Shown here: positions 34,259-42,173 of the stretch, in pieces | Numbering within the stretch: the stretch's first letter is position 1 | Layout of the letters: each line of letters opens with the position of its first letter | Assembly: GCA_963808815.1 (NCBI GenBank) | Contig: CAWEGI010000015.1 | Span: forward strand, 124,001-188,000 | Source of the DNA: DATBLE01 sp963808815 | GTDB lineage: Bacteria > Actinomycetota > Thermoleophilia > Gaiellales > Gaiellaceae | Length of the DNA stretch: 64,000 nt | Direction of reading: 5' to 3' | Notes under the pieces: generated by a model | The model's input: only the letters and a program-made list of their open reading frames with translations | Database searches by the model: none | Told to the model about the DNA's origin: nothing | Position numbers and translations under genes: made by a program

Positions 34259-35005
34259 CTACCTACCGCCGAACCGGCGGCGGCGGCGCGCGTACGCCCG
34301 GAGCGCGTCGCGGAGCTGGCGGGGACCGAAGTCGGGCCAGAGCGTGTCGACGAAGACGAGCTCCGAGTAGGCGAGCTGCCACAGCAAGAAGTTCGAGATC
34401 CGGAGCTCGCCGGAGGTGCGGATCAGCAGGTCGGGGTCGGGCATCGCCGGCGCGTACAACTGAGCCGCGAACGTGTTCTCGTCCACGTCCTCGGGGGCGA
34501 CGCCAGACGCAACGAGCCTGCGCGTGGCCTCGACGAGCTCGGCCCGGCCGCCGTAATCGAACGCGATCCACAGGCTGAGCCGGTCGTTGCGCTTCGTCTC
34601 CCGCTCGAGTCTGACCATTCGCTCCTGAAGATCCTCGGGCGCACGGTCGCGGCGGCCGATGAAGTGAACGCGCACGCCCTGAGCGACGAGGTCGGGTAGC
34701 TCGCGCTCGATCGTCTCGGCGAACGTCTCCATCAGCGCACCGATCTCCTCCTCGGAGCGGGTCCAGTTCTCGGTCGAGAACGCGTAGACGGCGAGCGACT
34801 CCACCCCCAGGTCGATCGCGGTCTCGACGATCGGCCGGAGCGCGCGCGATCCGGCGCGGTGGCCCTCGGCGACGCTGACCCCGCGCCTGCTCGCCCAGCG
34901 GCCGTTGCCGTCCATGATGATCGCGACCGCCCGGGCGACATCACTCTGGTCCCTGGCCTCGGACTGTTCGGCGAACCTGCCCTTGAGTCGAGTCAGGAGG
35001 TTCAG
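34259..35005 (-). CDS. uppS: Undecaprenyl diphosphate synthase, probable CTG start
   Basis: Cis-prenyltransferase that makes the C55 carrier for cell-wall synthesis. Conserved regions: VAIIMDGNGRWA with the catalytic Asp, LAVYAFSTENW, the GGR-E pair and the C-terminal PDLLIRTSGELRISNFLLWQ. Starting at the first ATG (34915) would remove the conserved beta strand before MDGNGRW, so the gene must begin earlier. The only well-placed site is CTG at 35005, with AAGGAG 6 bases upstream, giving 248 residues, the family length. A one-base miscall of ATG is also possible. A perfect hairpin (35017-35047) sits directly before the ribosome site. Confidence 0.88.
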   Translation of the reverse strand: MNLLTRLKGRFAEQSEARDQSDVARAVAIIMDGNGRWASRRGVSVAEGHRAGSRALRPIVETAIDLGVESLAVYAFSTENWTRSEEEIGALMETFAETIERELPDLVAQGVRVHFIGRRDRAPEDLQERMVRLERETKRNDRLSLWIAFDYGGRAELVEATRRLVASGVAPEDVDENTFAAQLYAPAMPDPDLLIRTSGELRISNFLLWQLAYSELVFVDTLWPDFGPRQLRDALRAYARRRRRFGGR

Positions 35006-35016
35006 CGTGGTCTCCT

Positions 35017-35047
35017 TCTGAGGAAAGTGCGAAGCACTTTCCTCAGA
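35017..35047 (-). promoter_or_regulatory. Perfect hairpin at the frr-uppS junction
   Basis: 14-bp perfect arms (TCTGAGGAAAGTGC and its complement) with a 3-base loop. It includes the frr stop codon and ends where the uppS ribosome site begins. There is no T-run, so it is probably an mRNA processing or translation-control structure rather than a terminator. Confidence 0.6.
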
Positions 35048-35600
35048 CTTCGAGGATCTCGGTTTCCTTGCGCTTCAGCAGCTCGTCGATCTTGTGCACG
35101 TGGTCGTCGGTCAGCTTCTGGACGCGCTCCTCGGCCCGTCGCTCGTCGTCGTCGCCGACCTCGCCGTTGCGGACGAGCTCCTCCAGATGCTTCATCACGT
35201 CGCGCCGCACGTTCCGCACGGCAACCCGTCCGTCCTCAGCCCGCTGGCGCACGACCTTGACGAGGTCCTTGCGCCGCTCCTCGGTCAGCTGCGGGATCGG
35301 CAGGCGGATGAGCTTGCCGTCGTTCGCCGGCGTCAGGCCGAGGTCGGACTCCATGATCGCCTTCTCGATCGACTTCAGCGAGCTCGGGTCGAACGGCTGG
35401 ATGGTCAGCATCCGCGGCTCCGGCACGTTGATGGTCGCGAGCTGGTTCAGCGGCGTCGGCGTCCCGTAGTAGTCGACCTGGACGTGGTCCAGCAGGGCGG
35501 CCGAGGCGCGGCCGGTCCGGATGCTGTTGAACTCGTGCTGCGTCGTCTCGACGGACTTGTCCATGCGGCGGACGGCGTCCTGGATCAGGTCGTCCATCAT
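35043..35600 (-). CDS. frr: Ribosome recycling factor
   Basis: Splits the post-termination ribosome together with EF-G. 185 residues, the standard length, made of a long three-helix bundle and a small beta domain. Family marks: FNSIRTGRASAALLDHVQVDYYGTPTPLNQLA near the N-terminus, LTIQPFDPSSLKSIEKAI, and LPIPQLTEERRKDLVKVVRQRAEDGRVAVRNVRRD. Two ATG codons in a row start the gene; the first is used. It follows pyrH with overlapping ends and precedes uppS, the conserved tsf-pyrH-frr-uppS order. Confidence 0.95.
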   Translation of the reverse strand: MMDDLIQDAVRRMDKSVETTQHEFNSIRTGRASAALLDHVQVDYYGTPTPLNQLATINVPEPRMLTIQPFDPSSLKSIEKAIMESDLGLTPANDGKLIRLPIPQLTEERRKDLVKVVRQRAEDGRVAVRNVRRDVMKHLEELVRNGEVGDDDERRAEERVQKLTDDHVHKIDELLKRKETEILEV

Positions 35601-36375
35601 CGGGCGGCTCCCTTTTCGGGCTCGAGATGAGCGTTCCCACGCGCTCTCCGCTCGCGATCCGGGCGATGTTGCCCTCGGCGAGCTCGAAGACGTGGATCGG
35701 CAGGTTGTTGTCCATGCAGAGCGAGAGCGCGGTCGTGTCCATCACCTTCAGGCCGCGCTCGATCGCCTGGAGGTGGGTGAGCTCGGGCAGGAACTCCGCG
35801 TCCGGATCCTCGCGGGGGTCGCCGTCGTAGACGCCCCGGACGTCGTTCTTCGCCATCAGGATCGCCTCGGCGCCGATCTCGAGCGACCGCAGCGCGGCGG
35901 CGGTGTCGGTGGTGAAGAACGGGTTGCCGGTCCCCGCCGCGAAGATCACGATCCGGCCCTTCTCCAGATGGCGGATCGCCCGGCGGCGGATGTACGGCTC
36001 GGCGACCTCGGCCACGGTGATCGCGGACAGGACGCGGGTCTGCGCGCCGCGGCGCTCGAGCGCGTCCTGCACGGTCAGCGAGTTGAGCACCGTCGCGAGC
36101 ATTCCCGCATAGTCGGCTGTCGCTCGGTCCATGCCGGCCGCCGCCGCCTCCATCCCGCGGACGATGTTGCCCGCGCCGATCACCAGCGCGATCTCGAGCC
36201 CCTGCTGCTGGACCTCGACGATCTCCTGCGCGAGCTCTTCGACGCGGTGCTGGTCGACGCCGTAGGCGCGGTCGCCGGCCAGGGCCTCGCCGGAGAGCTT
36301 GAGGAGGACGCGGCGGAACGGGCCGGCCTCGGTGGAGCGGGCAGTGGTCGCGCTCGTCTCCGCGCCCAGGCTCAT
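35597..36375 (-). CDS. pyrH: Uridylate kinase, C-terminal one-base frameshift
   Basis: Converts UMP to UDP. Amino-acid-kinase fold: KLSGEALAG at about residue 26, IGAGNIVRG (about 70), DYAGMLATVLNSLTVQDAL and TGNPFFTTDTAAALR. The frame does not stop after the expected end (ERVGTLISSP) but runs on over frr in a second frame. Adding one base near 35623 gives EPEKGAAR and a TGA that overlaps the frr start (ATGATG), as expected for a coupled pair. The native protein would be about 260 residues. The start at 36375 overlaps the tsf stop (ATGA). Confidence 0.9.
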
Positions 36376-37175
36376 GCCAGCTGGAAGCGTTCGAACTCGA
36401 GAACCTCTGCGCCCGCCTCCTGCAGGGCCTGTCCGACCGTCTTGGAGCCGTCGTGGATCCACTCCTGATCGGTCAGAACCGTCTGCGCGAAGAAGCGCTT
36501 GTTCAGCATGCCTTCGACGATCTTCTCACGCGCCTGCTCGGGTTTCGACTGAACCTCGTCCGAGTTCGCGTAGATCTCGCGCTCGCTCCCGACCGTCTCC
36601 GTCGGAACGTCGTCCCGCCCGATCCACTGGGTGGACGGCGAGGCGGCGATGTGCATCGCCACCTTGCGGCCGAGCTCGGCGTCGCCCCCACGCAGCTGGA
36701 CGAGCACCCCGATCTTGTTCGCCGGCGGATGCGCGTACGCAGCGATTACACCGCCGTCCACCCGTTCGAAGCGGGCCGTGCCGACAACGGCGATGTTCTC
36801 CCCGAGCTTGCCGGACAGCTGGACGCGCGCGTCCTCCAGCTCTGCCTCGGCGCCGGCGCCCCGGGTGTCGACCGCGTCGAGGACGTCCTTCGCATAGGCG
36901 AGGAACTCCTCGTTGTTGGACACCGGCTCCGTCTCACACCCGACGGCGACCATCGTGCCCCGGCTGCCGTCGTCCGCCAGCCGATACCCGACCTTGCCCT
37001 CGCTCGTCTCACGGCCCGCGCGCTTGGCCGCGCTTGCCATCCCCTTCTCGCGCAGGAGCGTGACCGCAGCGTCGAGGTCGCCGTGCGTGTCCTCGAGCGC
37101 GCGCTTGCAGTCCATCATCCCCGCGCCTGTCTTGTCGCGGAGCTCCTTGACGAGGGTTGCGGAGATCGCGGCCAT
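36372..37175 (-). CDS. tsf: Elongation factor Ts
   Basis: Nucleotide exchange factor for EF-Tu. 267 residues: UBA-like N-terminus (VKELRDKTGAGMMDCKRALEDTHGDLDAAVTLLREKG), then the two-part dimerisation core (VAVGCETEPVSNNEEFLAYA with the conserved TDF-like segment, MHIAASPSTQWIGRDDVP) and C-terminal helices. The frame is continuous with rpsB upstream, so it appears as one 556-codon frame; the ATG at 37175 with GGAGAG upstream marks the true start. Its stop overlaps pyrH. Confidence 0.94.
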   Translation of the reverse strand: MAAISATLVKELRDKTGAGMMDCKRALEDTHGDLDAAVTLLREKGMASAAKRAGRETSEGKVGYRLADDGSRGTMVAVGCETEPVSNNEEFLAYAKDVLDAVDTRGAGAEAELEDARVQLSGKLGENIAVVGTARFERVDGGVIAAYAHPPANKIGVLVQLRGGDAELGRKVAMHIAASPSTQWIGRDDVPTETVGSEREIYANSDEVQSKPEQAREKIVEGMLNKRFFAQTVLTDQEWIHDGSKTVGQALQEAGAEVLEFERFQLA

Positions 37176-38042
37176 CAACTCTCCTCCGTCGCGGCCGTGG
37201 CTGTGTCGCCCGTCGCAGCCGGCAGCTGATTGGTCCGCGGGAATCTGCTCAGTCGCAGATTCCCGTGCTTCGACCGGCTCGACGGTCTCCTCAGCGGGAG
37301 CCTCAGGCTCCGGCGGAGGCTCTGGTGCTTCGGGCTGCGCTGCCATCTCGGCCGGGCCGACCTTCTGCTTGCCTTCCGCGATCGCGTCTGCGATCACGCG
37401 GGTGATCAGGCTGCACGAGCGGATCGCATCGTCGTTGCCCGGGATCACGTACTCGGCTTCGTCGGGGTCGCAGTTCGTGTCGACCAGCGCAATGATCGGC
37501 ATTCCGAGCCGGCGGCCCTCGCGTACCGCGAGCGCCTCCTTGCGCAGATCGAGGACGAACATCGCGTCCGGCTGGCGCTTCATGTCGGCCACGCCGCCGA
37601 GGTTCGCCTCGAGCTTCTCGAGCTCGGCGAGCATCGCGATCCTCTCCTTGGGCGGGAGCAGCTCCAGCTGGCTATCGTCGCGCAGGCGACGGAGGTCGTG
37701 GAGGCGGTCGATCCGATCGGAGATCGTGCGCCAGTTGGTGAGCAGGCCGCCGAGCCAGCGATGGTTGACGTACGGCATGCCGACGCGCTTCGCCTGCTCC
37801 TCCACGGCGTCCTGCGCCTGCTTTTTCGTACCGACGAACAGTACGGAGCCGCCTCGGGCCGCGAGGCTCTTGACGAACTCGTAGGCCTCCTCGACCAGCT
37901 GAGCGGTCTGCTGGAGGTCGATGATGTAGATCCCGCCGCGCTCGGTGAAGATGAACCGGCGCATCTTCGGGTTCCAGCGGCGGGTCTGGTGGCCGAAGTG
38001 CACTCCGGCCTCCAGAAGCTCTCGCATGGAGACGACAGCCAC
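37175..38042 (-). CDS. rpsB: 30S ribosomal protein S2, frameshift in C-terminal tail
   Basis: Small-subunit ribosomal protein. The conserved body is intact: MRELLEAGVHFGHQTRRWNPKM, FVGTKKQAQDAVEEQAKR, YVNHRWLGGLLTNW, PDAMFVLDLRKEALAVREGRRLGMPIIALVDTNCDPD. After residue about 235 comes an Ala/Glu/Pro-rich tail. In this sequence the tail reads without stop into tsf, but in the +1 frame it ends ATGDTATAATEES and stops at 37175, overlapping the tsf ATG. One extra base between about 37205 and 37260 would explain it; a real S2-EF-Ts fusion is less likely. A hairpin (37238-37265) lies in this tail. Confidence 0.92.
37238..37265. repeat. Perfect hairpin inside the rpsB C-terminal tail
   Basis: 11-bp perfect inverted repeat CGGGAATCTGC (37238-37248) and GCAGATTCCCG (37255-37265), 6-base loop, within the unconserved tail of rpsB, 60 bases before tsf. 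May influence S2/EF-Ts expression, or be an inserted palindrome. Errors in such hairpins could also cause the frameshift seen here. Confidence 0.5.
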
Positions 38043-38164
38043 GTGTGCTTCCCCTTTCGGTTTCGATGTGTGTAACTCCGGTGGGCCCGGACGGAACCGG
38101 CGTCAGACGCCGGCACCGCCGCCCAGGTGTGCCGCCGGGTCGGTGGAACGGAACGGGCTACATG

Positions 38165-39055
38165 CTAGCGGGCACGTGCCTGCTCCAGTGCGGCCTCCAG
38201 GTCTGGCGGAAGCGGCGACGTCACATCCACGGGAGCTCCCGTCTCGGGGTGGGCGAAAGCGAGGCGGGCGGCGTGCAGGAACTGGCGGCGCAGGCCCGGC
38301 TCGGGGGCGCCGTACACGGGGTCGCCGGCGACCGGCAGGCCGATCGCAGCAAGGTGCACCCTGATCTGGTGGGTGCGCCCGGTTTCGAGGCGGACGCGCA
38401 GCAGCGCGTGCGCCGGCAGCAACTCCAGCACCTCGAAGTGCGTGACTGCGTCCTTCGGCGCATCCGAGTCGAGTGAGCGGCGGGTCGGATAGCGGCGGTC
38501 GCGGCCGATCGGCGCCTCGATGCGGCCGGCGCGGGAACGCGGGCGGCCTCGGCCGAGCGCGAGGTACTCCCGCTCCACGGCGCGCCGCTTCACGAGCGTC
38601 CGCAGCCCGTCGTATGCCTCCTCGGTGCGCGCGACCACCATCAGGCCAGAGGTGTCCCGGTCGAGCCGGTGGACGATGCCCGGACGCTCGGGATCGCCGC
38701 CTGCGGTGCGCCCGGCGAGCGCCTGGACGAGCGTTCCTGACGCGTGCCCGGCCGCGGGGTGGACGACGACTCCGGCGGGCTTGTCGATGACGAGCAGGTG
38801 CTCGTCCTCGTAGGCGATCCGGAGGTCGGGTGCCGGGCGCGCAGGCGGGGCCTCGTGCTTCGTCTCCACCAGCACCTCCTCCCCACCTTCCAGGCGATGG
38901 CTCTTTGCCCGCGGGACCCCGTCGACGAGCACGGCGCGGGCGGCGAGAAGGCGTTCGGCGGCGGCGCGGGAGCCGACCCCGGGGAGCGTGGCGACGAAGC
39001 GGTCCAGCCGCTCGCCTGCCGCCGTCTCAGGTACGACGTACGGGATCGAGGCCAC
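38165..39055 (-). CDS. RluA-family pseudouridine synthase (RluD-like)
   Basis: Converts specific uridines in 23S rRNA to pseudouridine. 296 residues: N-terminal S4 RNA-binding domain (LDRFVATLPGVGSRAAAERLLAARAVLVDG) and catalytic domain with the signature GIVHRLDRDTSGLMVVAR carrying the active-site Asp, then TGRTHQIRVHLAAIGLPVAGDPVYG. The arrangement with lspA directly upstream (overlapping) is common, as in the lspA-rluD pair of many bacteria. Substrate position is likely that of RluD but cannot be fixed from sequence. The S2 operon starts downstream. Confidence 0.92.
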   Translation of the reverse strand: MASIPYVVPETAAGERLDRFVATLPGVGSRAAAERLLAARAVLVDGVPRAKSHRLEGGEEVLVETKHEAPPARPAPDLRIAYEDEHLLVIDKPAGVVVHPAAGHASGTLVQALAGRTAGGDPERPGIVHRLDRDTSGLMVVARTEEAYDGLRTLVKRRAVEREYLALGRGRPRSRAGRIEAPIGRDRRYPTRRSLDSDAPKDAVTHFEVLELLPAHALLRVRLETGRTHQIRVHLAAIGLPVAGDPVYGAPEPGLRRQFLHAARLAFAHPETGAPVDVTSPLPPDLEAALEQARAR

Positions 39056-39611
39056 GCGGGCGGCGTGGGCTGCGGTCGGCGGCGACGAGGGCGCCGAGCA
39101 GGATCGCCACGCCCGCCACGATGAAGCTGTCGGCGAGATTGAACGCCGGCCAGTACCGGAGATCGAGGAAATCGGTGACGTGCCCGAGCCGGACCCGGTC
39201 GGCGAGATTCGAGATGCTGCCTCCGATCAACAGGCCGACCGCGATCGGAAGCAGGGGGTGCCGGGCGCCCGAGCGGTAGAAGTAGACGACCATCCACCCG
39301 ACCGCGACCAGCGTCAGCAGGATGACGATGCCCGTTGCCTGGGCGAAGAGCCCGAAGGCGATGCCGGAGTTCTGGACGTGATGGATCGAGAACGGACCGA
39401 CGACCTTGACGTCCTCGTCCAGGTACAGCTCGCTGGCGACGACGTGCTTGGTCAACTGGTCGGCGACCACGGCGGCGATCGCGATCGCGCCCAGGGCGAA
39501 CCAGTGCCTCGGGCGCGCGGCCAGCGACCGCGCAACGACGGAGATCGGCGCCAGGCCGTCGGTGCGCGATCCCGGCCGGAACTCCTGCTTCCGGGCAGGC
39601 TCGGTGGTCAG
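39027..39611 (-). CDS. lspA: Lipoprotein signal peptidase II, probable CTG start
   Basis: Aspartyl membrane protease that removes lipoprotein signal peptides. About 194 residues with four membrane helices; the catalytic Asp pair is visible in NLADRVRLGHVTDF and FNLADSFIV, and FSIHHVQNSGIAFGLF is the conserved second region. The likely start is CTG at 39611, whose bases overlap the TGA stop of the upstream TraR/DksA-type gene (CTGA), with AGGAG just before it; a GTG at 39656 is also open but would put 45 bases inside the upstream gene. The basic tail of about 25 residues before helix 1 is longer than usual. Overlaps the pseudouridine synthase gene by 29 bases. Confidence 0.9.
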   Translation of the reverse strand: MTTEPARKQEFRPGSRTDGLAPISVVARSLAARPRHWFALGAIAIAAVVADQLTKHVVASELYLDEDVKVVGPFSIHHVQNSGIAFGLFAQATGIVILLTLVAVGWMVVYFYRSGARHPLLPIAVGLLIGGSISNLADRVRLGHVTDFLDLRYWPAFNLADSFIVAGVAILLGALVAADRSPRRPRGLDPVRRT

Positions 39612-39979
39612 CCTCGCTCCTGTTTCCGTTTGTCCTCGATGCAGAGGGTCGCCCACGGTAGGGCCTCGAGGCGCTCGGTCCCGATCGAGTTGCCGCAGCT
39701 CGAGCAGGTGCCGAACGTCCCGTCGTCGAGGCGGGCCAGCGCGGCGTCGATCTCGTTCAGGACATGCGTCGAGTTGTCCTCGAGGGTCGATGCCATCTCG
39801 CGGTCGAACGTGGCCGTTGCGACGTCGCCGAGATGGTTGTCCTGGAACGTCGGCTCGTCGGTCTCGTCGCCGAGAGATCCCGGGTTCTCGGCGTGGATGT
39901 TCTCGATCGCTCCCACAACTTGCCGGCGGGCCTCTAGCAGGCGGACGCGGAAGTGCTCGGTGTCGAGCCCATTCGCCAT
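39608..39979 (-). CDS. TraR/DksA-type zinc-finger protein, fourth Cys missing
   Basis: 123-residue protein with an acidic coiled-coil N-terminal half (ATFDREMASTLEDNSTHVLNEIDAALARLDDGTFG) and a C4-type finger near the C-terminus: CSSCGN is followed by LCIEDKRKQE, where the expected last Cys is Asp or Glu. Members bind RNA polymerase in the secondary channel and modulate transcription; similar RbpA-independent actinobacterial proteins are of unknown role. Altered zinc binding is likely. Context is the divIVA-lspA cluster; coupled to lspA by overlapping stop and start. Confidence 0.82.
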   Translation of the reverse strand: MANGLDTEHFRVRLLEARRQVVGAIENIHAENPGSLGDETDEPTFQDNHLGDVATATFDREMASTLEDNSTHVLNEIDAALARLDDGTFGTCSSCGNSIGTERLEALPWATLCIEDKRKQERG

Positions 39980-40001
39980 CCGTCTCAGTATAGGCCGGTC
40001 G

Positions 40002-40484
40002 CTAGGCGGCCCTGCTCTCCCGCTCGGGGCCCGTGAGCGTCACTTCCGGCGGCTCGTCGAGCTCGAGCTGACCCGAATCGGACTCCTCGATCGCATCGAG
40101 CGCGGCGTGGAGCAGGAGGCGCACGCGGCGCGCCTCGCGCGCCAGGTGCTCGCGCTCGTCGCGGGCCTGGCGGGTGATCGTCCGGCTCTCGGCCTGCGCC
40201 TCCGAGACGATCGACTCCGCCTCGCGCTTTGCCTGGTCGCGCAGCTCGTGGGCAGCGCGCTCGGCCGAGACGAGGGTCGTGCGCAGCAACGCCTCGATCT
40301 CGCGGTACCGCTTCAGCTCGCCCTCCAGCAGGTCGACGCGGTCGGCGTGGTCCGCCCGCTCGCGCCAGACGGCCTCGAAGCTCTCGGCGATCTCCTCCAG
40401 CAGACGGTCGACGGGTTCGCGGTTGTAGCCGAACAGCCCGCGCCGGAGCTTGACGTGACGGATCTCGACTGGTGTGTAGGACAT
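40002..40484 (-). CDS. divIVA: DivIVA-family cell division/polar protein
   Basis: Coiled-coil scaffold that marks curved membranes at poles and septa. 160 residues: N-terminal membrane-binding domain with the family mark LRRGLFGYNREPVDRLLEEIAESFE, then a long coiled coil (DLLEGELKRYREIEALLRTTLVSAERAAHEL). A short acidic C-terminal tail (SGQLELDEPPEV) follows. It sits in the conserved yggS-sepF-yggT-divIVA division cluster. Relatives in actinobacteria (Wag31) organise apical growth. Ribosome site AAAAAGGAG precedes the ATG. Confidence 0.92.
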   Translation of the reverse strand: MSYTPVEIRHVKLRRGLFGYNREPVDRLLEEIAESFEAVWRERADHADRVDLLEGELKRYREIEALLRTTLVSAERAAHELRDQAKREAESIVSEAQAESRTITRQARDEREHLAREARRVRLLLHAALDAIEESDSGQLELDEPPEVTLTGPERESRAA

Positions 40485-40499
40485 CGGTCTCCTTTTTGG

Positions 40500-40808
40500 T
40501 CAGTGCAGGCGGTCGAGCAGCCGAACGACGATCTGCTCGCCGCCGATCAGCACGAGCACGGCGACCATCGGTGAGAGGTCGATCGGCCCGAGCGGCGGCA
40601 GGATGCGCCGGAACAGCCGCAGATACGGCTCGCAGACGTCGTAGAGGAACCGCACGACCGGGTTGAACGAGTACGGCAGCCGGACGAACGAGGTCAGGAC
40701 GTAGGCGAAGATGACGAGCACGTAGACGCCCACGAAGACGACGACGAAGCTCTGCAGCGTCGACACGGCGTCTGCGAGTAGCCCAAAGCCGGCGGTCCAT
40801 ACGCCCAC
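40500..40808 (-). CDS. YggT-family membrane protein
   Basis: 102-residue protein with two hydrophobic helices (about 18-42 and 78-95) and the conserved central NPVVRFLYDVCEPYLRLFRRILPPLGPIDLSPMVA, the mark of YggT proteins. The family is found next to division and lipid genes and has been linked to membrane or ion homeostasis, but its biochemical role is unknown. It lies between sepF and divIVA, 15 bases before divIVA, within the division cluster. Confidence 0.88.
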   Translation of the reverse strand: MGVWTAGFGLLADAVSTLQSFVVVFVGVYVLVIFAYVLTSFVRLPYSFNPVVRFLYDVCEPYLRLFRRILPPLGPIDLSPMVAVLVLIGGEQIVVRLLDRLH

Positions 40809-40968
40809 GGCTCCGATTTCGCCTTGCCGAGACAGGTTCCTACGCCTGGGAACGCGATCTTGGCCGGGACGTTTGCCGCCGGAGCCGGGCTTCGCCAGGC
40901 GTGAGGCTCACCGGACCAGACCGTCATACCACGCCGGACCGTCGTCGGCGCCGCTTACGGTCGTGTCC

Positions 40969-41538
40969 TTAGGCTTGATTGAAGAAGCCGCCCCGCTCGA
41001 GGAGCTTGGCACGCTCCTCGGCGGAGACCTCGACGTTCCGCGGGGTGAGCAGGAAGACCTTGTCGGCGACGCGCTGCATGCCGCCGTTGAGGGCGTAGGT
41101 CAGGCCGCTCGCGAAGTCGATCAGGCGCTTGGAGAGGTCCTGATCGGTGCTCTGGAGGTTGAGGATGACGGGGATACCGTCCTTGAACCGGTCGGCGATC
41201 TGCTGGGCGTCGTTGAAGCTGCGCGGGAGGACGAGGTGAACCTTGACGTTCGGGCTCGGTGCTGCCTCGAGGCGGCGTGGACGGGCAGGAGCGGCCTGCT
41301 CGCGGGCCGAGCGGGGCGCCGGCACGGCCACCTCGACCTGGCCGGCGGCCGTGTCGGAGTCGGTCCAGTCGTCGTAGCCGCCTCTGCGCCGGCGCGGCAG
41401 CCTGCGGACGTTCGGCCGGTCGTTGTACGTGCGCTCGAGCTCCTCGTTGGTGGCGTAGCCATCCTCGTCCCAGTAGTCGTCCTCCTCGGCGATGCCGAAG
41501 TACACGAGCGTCCGGCTCCAGAGGTCGGTGAAGGCCAT
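40969..41538 (-). CDS. sepF: SepF-like cell division protein
   Basis: Cytoplasmic protein that anchors FtsZ filaments to the membrane. 189 residues: N-terminal membrane-targeting amphipathic helix (MAFTDLWSRTLVYFGI), acidic linker (EEDDYWDEDGYATNEELERTYND), Arg/Pro-rich region and a SepF core domain at about 105-180 (VLPRSFNDAQQIADRFKDGIPVILNLQSTDQDLSKRLIDFASGLTYALNGGMQRVADKVFLLTP). It follows yggS and precedes yggT, the usual order. The 160-bp gap to yggT holds no gene. Confidence 0.93.
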   Translation of the reverse strand: MAFTDLWSRTLVYFGIAEEDDYWDEDGYATNEELERTYNDRPNVRRLPRRRRGGYDDWTDSDTAAGQVEVAVPAPRSAREQAAPARPRRLEAAPSPNVKVHLVLPRSFNDAQQIADRFKDGIPVILNLQSTDQDLSKRLIDFASGLTYALNGGMQRVADKVFLLTPRNVEVSAEERAKLLERGGFFNQA

Positions 41539-41578
41539 TGCGCCCGGAATGGTAACGCGCCGCGCGGAGCGAGCCCGC

Positions 41579-42173
41579 TCAATCCGCCCAGAGAACCGAC
41601 CCCAGCCGAACCATCGTTGCGCCCTCCTCCACGGCTACCCGGTAGTCCTGGCTCGTGCCCATCGAGACCTCTGCGAGGCCGTGCTCGTCTGCGAGCGCAC
41701 GCAGGCGCCTGAAGTACGGCCGCGAGACCTCGGGGTCGTCCGCGAGCGGCGGCATCGTCATCAGCCCACAGACGTCTCGGTAGAGGGAGAGCAGCGCGGC
41801 GAGCTCGTCCGGCTGCACCCCCGACTTCGTGGGCTCGCCCGACAGATTCACCTCGACGAGCGCCGGCACCGTCAGCCGTCGCGCGGCCGACTCGGAGTCG
41901 AGCGAGTGGACGAGCTCGCAGATCCTGTTCACCACCTTCGCCTTGCGGCTCTGGAGGTGGCCGATGAAGTGCCAGCGGAACGCGTCGCCGTAGACGGCGT
42001 GCTTGGCTTTCCAGGTCCTGAGCTCTGTTCTCCCCGACCACCTCGATACCCGCCTCGGCGAGAGCGGCCATGTCTTCGACCGATACGTACTTCGTGGCCG
42101 CGACAACGGTCACCTCCGGGCCGACCTCGGTCCTGACCTGCTCGTACCGTTCCCGGATCCGATCAGGAGACAT
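41579..42173 (-). pseudogene. YggS-family PLP homeostasis protein, one apparent frameshift
   Basis: PLP-binding protein of the alanine-racemase-like barrel fold. From ATG 42173 the start reads IRERYEQVRTEVGPEVTVVAATKYVSVEDMAAL with the PLP Lys in ATKY, and continues to GENRAQDL. At about 42011 an extra G shifts the frame; the next frame resumes with KAKHAVYGDAFRWHFIGHLQ, then VNLSGEPTKSGV and MGTSQDYRVAVEEGATMVRLGS. The two parts join into about 197 residues, close to the family size. No other damage, so sequence error is likely. Lies between pgeF and sepF; its start overlaps the pgeF end by 11 bases. Confidence 0.85.
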
